Assembly (NCBI RefSeq): GCF_000720485.1
Contig: NZ_JOAX01000011.1
Span: 1 to 64,000 of the forward strand
Source: Streptomyces ochraceiscleroticus
GTDB taxonomy: Bacteria > Actinomycetota > Actinomycetes > Streptomycetales > Streptomycetaceae
Direction: 5' to 3'
Length of the DNA: 64,000 bases
The notes beneath the pieces are model-generated. The model did not search any database, was not told the origin of the DNA, and saw nothing but the letters and a program-made list of their open reading frames with translations. Position 1 is the first letter of the stretch, and each line of letters begins with the position of its first letter. The position numbers were made by a program, and so were the translations under genes. Positions 61,061 through 64,000 of this stretch are shown here, in pieces.

Positions 61061-61837
61061 GTGGTGGTGGCCGAGCGCCCGGAGACCGCGGCCGGGTTCC
61101 CGCAGTCCGCGACCGAGTCCGACGGTTCCGCCGTCATCCGGGTGCTCAGCTACAACATCCGCTCGATGCGTGACGACCGGGCGGCGCTCGCCAGGGTCGT
61201 CCGGGCCTGCGCCCCCGACGTCGCGCTCATCCAGGAGGCGCCGCGCTTCTTCCGCTGGCGGAAGGCCGCGGCGGCCCTGGCCCGGGAATCGGAGCTGGTG
61301 TACGCCACGGGCGGCGCGACCGCCTGCGGCCCGATGATCCTCACCTCGCTCCGCGCCCACGTGGAGCGCGCCGAGGACGTCCTGCTGCCGAAGACCCCCG
61401 GCCTGCACCGGCGCGGCTTCGCGACCGCGGTGCTGCGCATCGGGGGAGCCCGGCTCGGCGTGCTCAGCGCGCATCTGAGCCTGAGCGCGGCGGAGCGGTA
61501 CGAGCAGGCGGGGCTGCTCCTGGAACGGCTCGCGCTGCTGGACGCGCCGCACGCGGTGGCCGGCGGCGACGTCAACGACCGGCCCAAGGGCCGCAGCTTC
61601 CGGCGGCTGGCCGGGTCGCTGACGGACGCCTGGCAGGCCGCGCCCTGGGGCGGCGAGTACACCTCCACGCCGCACGATCCGCACCAGCGCATCGACGGCG
61701 TGTTCACGACCTCCGGCGTGGAGGTCCTGGCGTGCGGCGTACCGATCGATCTCCCGGGCGTACGGGAGGCGGACCTCTTGGCGGCCTCCGATCACCTGCC
61801 GGTACTGGCGGCGCTACGGGTGCCGGCCGCTTCCTGA
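61061..61837 (+). CDS. Endonuclease/exonuclease/phosphatase (EEP) family protein
   Basis: A protein of 258 aa. EEP motifs: RVLSYNIRSM (Asn), ALIQEAP (Glu), GGDVNDRPKG (Asp-Asn), QRIDGVF and the final SDHLPVLAALRV (Asp-His). It should be a Mg-dependent phosphodiesterase or phosphatase. There are three consecutive GTG codons at 61061-61069, any of which may start translation, directly after the glkA TGA, so translational coupling to glkA is likely. Confidence 0.88.
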   Translation: MVVAERPETAAGFPQSATESDGSAVIRVLSYNIRSMRDDRAALARVVRACAPDVALIQEAPRFFRWRKAAAALARESELVYATGGATACGPMILTSLRAHVERAEDVLLPKTPGLHRRGFATAVLRIGGARLGVLSAHLSLSAAERYEQAGLLLERLALLDAPHAVAGGDVNDRPKGRSFRRLAGSLTDAWQAAPWGGEYTSTPHDPHQRIDGVFTTSGVEVLACGVPIDLPGVREADLLAASDHLPVLAALRVPAAS

Positions 61838-61865
61838 GCGGCCCGCCCCGGGCGGCCCGGCGTCG

Positions 61866-62576
61866 TCAGACGACCGCACCGCCCCCGGGCCGGGGGTCGT
61901 CGTCCTCGTCATCGGTCTTCATCCGGGCGAAAAGCGTCGCGAAGCCGCCCAGGAAGCCGCCGATCCCCAGCGTGGTGATCCACCACGTCACCGGCTGCTG
62001 GAAGATCATCACCAGGATGAGCAGCAGCGGGCCGCCCAGTACCGCGATCCAGGCGAACTTGGTCGTCACGTCGGCCTGCGGCAGCGGCGGCGGCTCGGGC
62101 GGGGTGAAGTGGCCCTCGTCGTCCTCGTCGAAGTCCTCGTCGGAGGGCGCGTCGGCCGACCAGTCGCGCGGCCCGACGCCCGGCGCGTACACGATGAAGC
62201 TGCCGGGCCGGTCACCGGAGGCGTCCCCGGGCCGGTCGGCGGGACCGCTCGCCGGCCGCTCGGCGGGCGGCGCGTCACCCGCCGCCTCCTCAGCGGCACC
62301 CGGCTGCGGCGCCTCGGCCGCCTTCTCCCGCGCCGCGTCCGCGCCGTCCGCCGGCTTCTTCTCCAGGCCCAGCTCCTTCTCCCAGTTCGCCAGGCCCTTC
62401 TCCAGGTCCAGGTCCGTCACCGGGCGCTCCGGCTCCCCGGCCTCCGGCTGCACGGAGACCGGCGCGGACGGCCGGTCCTCCGGCGCGGGAAAGGCCGGCT
62501 CCTCCCCGTAGGAGGCCACGATCTCTGCCCAGGCGGCGTCCTCGTCCAGAGGATCGCGCGAGTCACGCTCCCCCAC
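61866..62576 (-). CDS. Acidic membrane protein of unknown function
   Basis: A protein of 236 aa. The first 165 residues are disordered, Asp/Glu/Pro/Ala-rich, and the end has two membrane helices (KFAWIAVLGGPLLLILVMIF and WWITTLGIGGFLGGFATLFA) and an acidic tail. GTG at 62576 lies 14 nt inside the end of the upstream esterase gene. I recognise no function. Confidence 0.75.
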   Translation of the reverse strand: MGERDSRDPLDEDAAWAEIVASYGEEPAFPAPEDRPSAPVSVQPEAGEPERPVTDLDLEKGLANWEKELGLEKKPADGADAAREKAAEAPQPGAAEEAAGDAPPAERPASGPADRPGDASGDRPGSFIVYAPGVGPRDWSADAPSDEDFDEDDEGHFTPPEPPPLPQADVTTKFAWIAVLGGPLLLILVMIFQQPVTWWITTLGIGGFLGGFATLFARMKTDDEDDDPRPGGGAVV

Positions 62577-63348
62577 TGGTGGTCGTCCCCTCCCCCTTCA
62601 CGGCCGGTGCGAGGCGGGCGATGAAGTCGTAGGTGTCCTCGAAGATCTGCTCGGCGTCGTGGTCCAGGGTGGCGACGTGATAGCTGCGCTCCAGCAGCTT
62701 CTGTCGCAGGTCCTTGGACGAGACCCGGCTCATGATGCGCTCGGAGTCGGCCGGCGGCACCACATGGTCCTGCGGGCTGGTCATCACCAGCAGCGGCTGG
62801 GTGACCTGCGGCAGCTCGGCGTCCACCAGGCGGAAGAACTGCCGTACGGAGTGCGCCGCGTGCAGCGGCACCCGGTCGTAGCCGGTCTCCATCGCGTTCG
62901 CCTGGCAGATGTCGCTGGTCAGCCCCCTGGTCGTACGGACGAGATGGCGCAGCACCGGCAGCAGCGGGGCCGCCGCGTCGTGCACCTTGTTCGCCGGGTT
63001 CACCACGACCAGGCCGCTGATCGCATCGCCGTGCCGGGCGGCCAGCCGCAGCGACAGCGCGCCGCCCATCGACAGGCCGCAGACGAAGACCTGGTCGCAG
63101 CGGGCGGTCAGCGCGCGCAGCTCGCGGTCCACCTCCGCGTACCAGTCCTGCCAGGTGGTGACCTGCAAATCCTGCCAGCGGGTGCCGTGCCCGGGCAGCA
63201 GCGGCAGCGAGACGGTGAGGCCGCGGGCCGCGAGGTACTCGGCCCAGGGGCGGACGGACTGCGGGGAGCCGGTGAAGCCGTGACAGACGAGGACGCCGAC
63301 CCGACCGCCTTCATGGCGGAACGGCTCGGCCCCGGGGAGAAGCGGCAC
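62563..63348 (-). CDS. Alpha/beta hydrolase (carboxylesterase/monoacylglycerol lipase-like)
   Basis: A protein of 261 aa. Oxyanion region VLVCHGFTGSPQSVRPWAEY, nucleophile Ser in CGLSMGGALSLRLA, acid in MTSPQDHVVPP and His in ERSYHVATLDHD complete the triad, matching Est30-type carboxylesterases. The GTG at 63348 is used because GGAG lies 7 nt upstream; a longer frame upstream is low-complexity. Its 3' end overlaps the start of the acidic membrane protein gene. Confidence 0.9.
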   Translation of the reverse strand: MPLLPGAEPFRHEGGRVGVLVCHGFTGSPQSVRPWAEYLAARGLTVSLPLLPGHGTRWQDLQVTTWQDWYAEVDRELRALTARCDQVFVCGLSMGGALSLRLAARHGDAISGLVVVNPANKVHDAAAPLLPVLRHLVRTTRGLTSDICQANAMETGYDRVPLHAAHSVRQFFRLVDAELPQVTQPLLVMTSPQDHVVPPADSERIMSRVSSKDLRQKLLERSYHVATLDHDAEQIFEDTYDFIARLAPAVKGEGTTTSGGA

Positions 63349-63570
63349 CGGAGGACTCCGTTCGGTAAAGGGGAAGCGAGAGACAAAGGAGATGAGGAAG
63401 AGCGCCGGCCTGCGGCGAAAGCTGGTAACTGCAGGGTACGCAAAGCCCAGCCGCCCGGATAGGTCCGCAGGGAAGGGTGTGCCCTGCGGGGAGCGGCGGC
63501 GCCATGCACGGTGAGGGGGCGGGCCGCCGCGCGGGTTAAGGTCTTTGCGTCGGACACAGAAGGAGTGGCG

Positions 63571-64000
63571 TTGATCTACGGCGCAATGAAGTTTTCCATC
63601 GGCAACTCGCTGAAGCTGGCGTTCCGCCCCTGGGTCGAGGGCCTGGAGAACATCCCCGCCGAGGGGCCCGCGATCCTGGCGAGCAACCACCTGTCCTTCT
63701 CGGACTCCTTCTTCCTGCCCGCGGTGCTCGACCGGAAGGTCACCTTCATCGCCAAGGCCGAGTACTTCACCTCGCCCGGCGTCAAGGGCAAGCTGACCGC
63801 CGCGTTCTTCAAGGGCGTGGGCCAGCTTCCGGTGGACCGCTCCGGCGGGCGCGGCGCCGGTGAGGCGGCGATCAAGAGCGGTATCGAGGTGCTGGAGCGC
63901 GGCGAGCTGTTCGGCATCTATCCCGAGGGCACCCGCTCGCCCGACGGCCGGCTCTACCGGGGCAAGCCCGGCGGCCTGGCCCGGGTGACGCTGGCCACCG
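63571..64000 (+). CDS. plsC: 1-acyl-sn-glycerol-3-phosphate acyltransferase (PlsC family), 3' truncated by window end
   Basis: The first 143 residues are present. The HX4D motif NHLSFSD places catalytic His40 and Asp45; YPEGTRSPDG provides the glycerophosphate-binding motif, and FIAKAEYFTSPGVKGKL follows the expected spacing. It acylates lysophosphatidate in phospholipid synthesis at the membrane. TTG at 63571 has AAGGAG 7 nt upstream; ATG at 63586 is an alternative. The gene runs off the end of the window. Confidence 0.88.
   Translation, partial: MIYGAMKFSIGNSLKLAFRPWVEGLENIPAEGPAILASNHLSFSDSFFLPAVLDRKVTFIAKAEYFTSPGVKGKLTAAFFKGVGQLPVDRSGGRGAGEAAIKSGIEVLERGELFGIYPEGTRSPDGRLYRGKPGGLARVTLAT

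Noticed and set aside
1..64000. Prophage, integrative element, toxin-antitoxin, defence or biosynthetic gene cluster
   Set aside because: No integrase, transposase, phage structural, restriction, NRPS or PKS gene is visible, and all recognised genes are typical core genes with uniform composition.
1..64000. tRNA or rRNA genes
   Set aside because: I saw no cloverleaf with a conserved GTTCGAATC-type T arm and no rRNA sequence; a tRNAscan-SE run would settle it.

Overview
The window looks like a core-chromosome segment of a Streptomyces or close relative. The DNA is very GC-rich, GTG and TTG starts are frequent, genes abut or overlap by 1-4 bases, and the gene content is typical of actinobacteria: a homodimeric AceE-type pyruvate dehydrogenase, a PspA-PspAA pair, the fused cytochrome bc1-aa3 branch, an actinobacterial ROK glucokinase, and a SAM-IV-like and a ydaO-like riboswitch. 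I see no phage, insertion sequence, tRNA, rRNA, CRISPR array or biosynthetic cluster. From memory the order resembles the glkA-to-aceE region of the S. coelicolor core, in inverted orientation.

Layout. 1-4400: G- and C-rich low-complexity sequence, a TIGR01777-type epimerase, a GNAT acetyltransferase, a DUF4240 protein, an SDR dehydrogenase and a WYL regulator. 4629-13353: central carbon block on the minus strand (pepA, lpdA, sucB with two lipoyl domains, a GntR/FCD regulator, aceE). 13670-18273: a GH114 lipoprotein and the late cobalamin genes cobU, cobT and cobS. 18483-23683: a small protein, a methyltransferase, a DUF3043 membrane protein, then pspA, pspAA and a NarL-type two-component system. 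23844-28956: an RND permease, nadA and an A-type Fe-S carrier. 29059-33555: an anchored protein of unknown function, a PfkB kinase and a cysteine desulfurase-TusA fusion.

33928-43417: respiratory block ctaCDF, an L,D-transpeptidase lipoprotein, a receiver-only protein, and ctaE-qcrCAB. Together these encode the QcrCAB-CtaCDEF menaquinol:oxygen oxidoreductase. 43579-49443: trpD, a SAM-IV-like riboswitch before a class V aminotransferase, an Lrp-type sensor domain, a rhomboid protease, a zinc ribbon and a NYN protein. 49627-52105: a ydaO (c-di-AMP) riboswitch and two NlpC/P60 hydrolase paralogues. 52183-64000: a HEXXH lipoprotein, a PimB-like glycosyltransferase, an acyl-CoA ligase, a phosphoesterase, SRPBCC, ArsA-like and DUF5304 proteins, glkA, an EEP protein, a membrane protein, an esterase and a truncated plsC-type acyltransferase.

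No previously undescribed multi-gene system is evident. The parts most worth a second look are regulatory and structural: a perfect dyad across the ctaE start codon, a perfect palindrome upstream of aceE, competing pairings after the SAM-IV core, a degenerate 32-nt tandem array, a dispersed 41-nt element placed identically after two genes, a tandem copy of the aceE 3' end, and several proteins with degenerate or fused domains (MBL-CobU, ArsA-like with GRT, a short methyltransferase-like protein between cobU and cobT).
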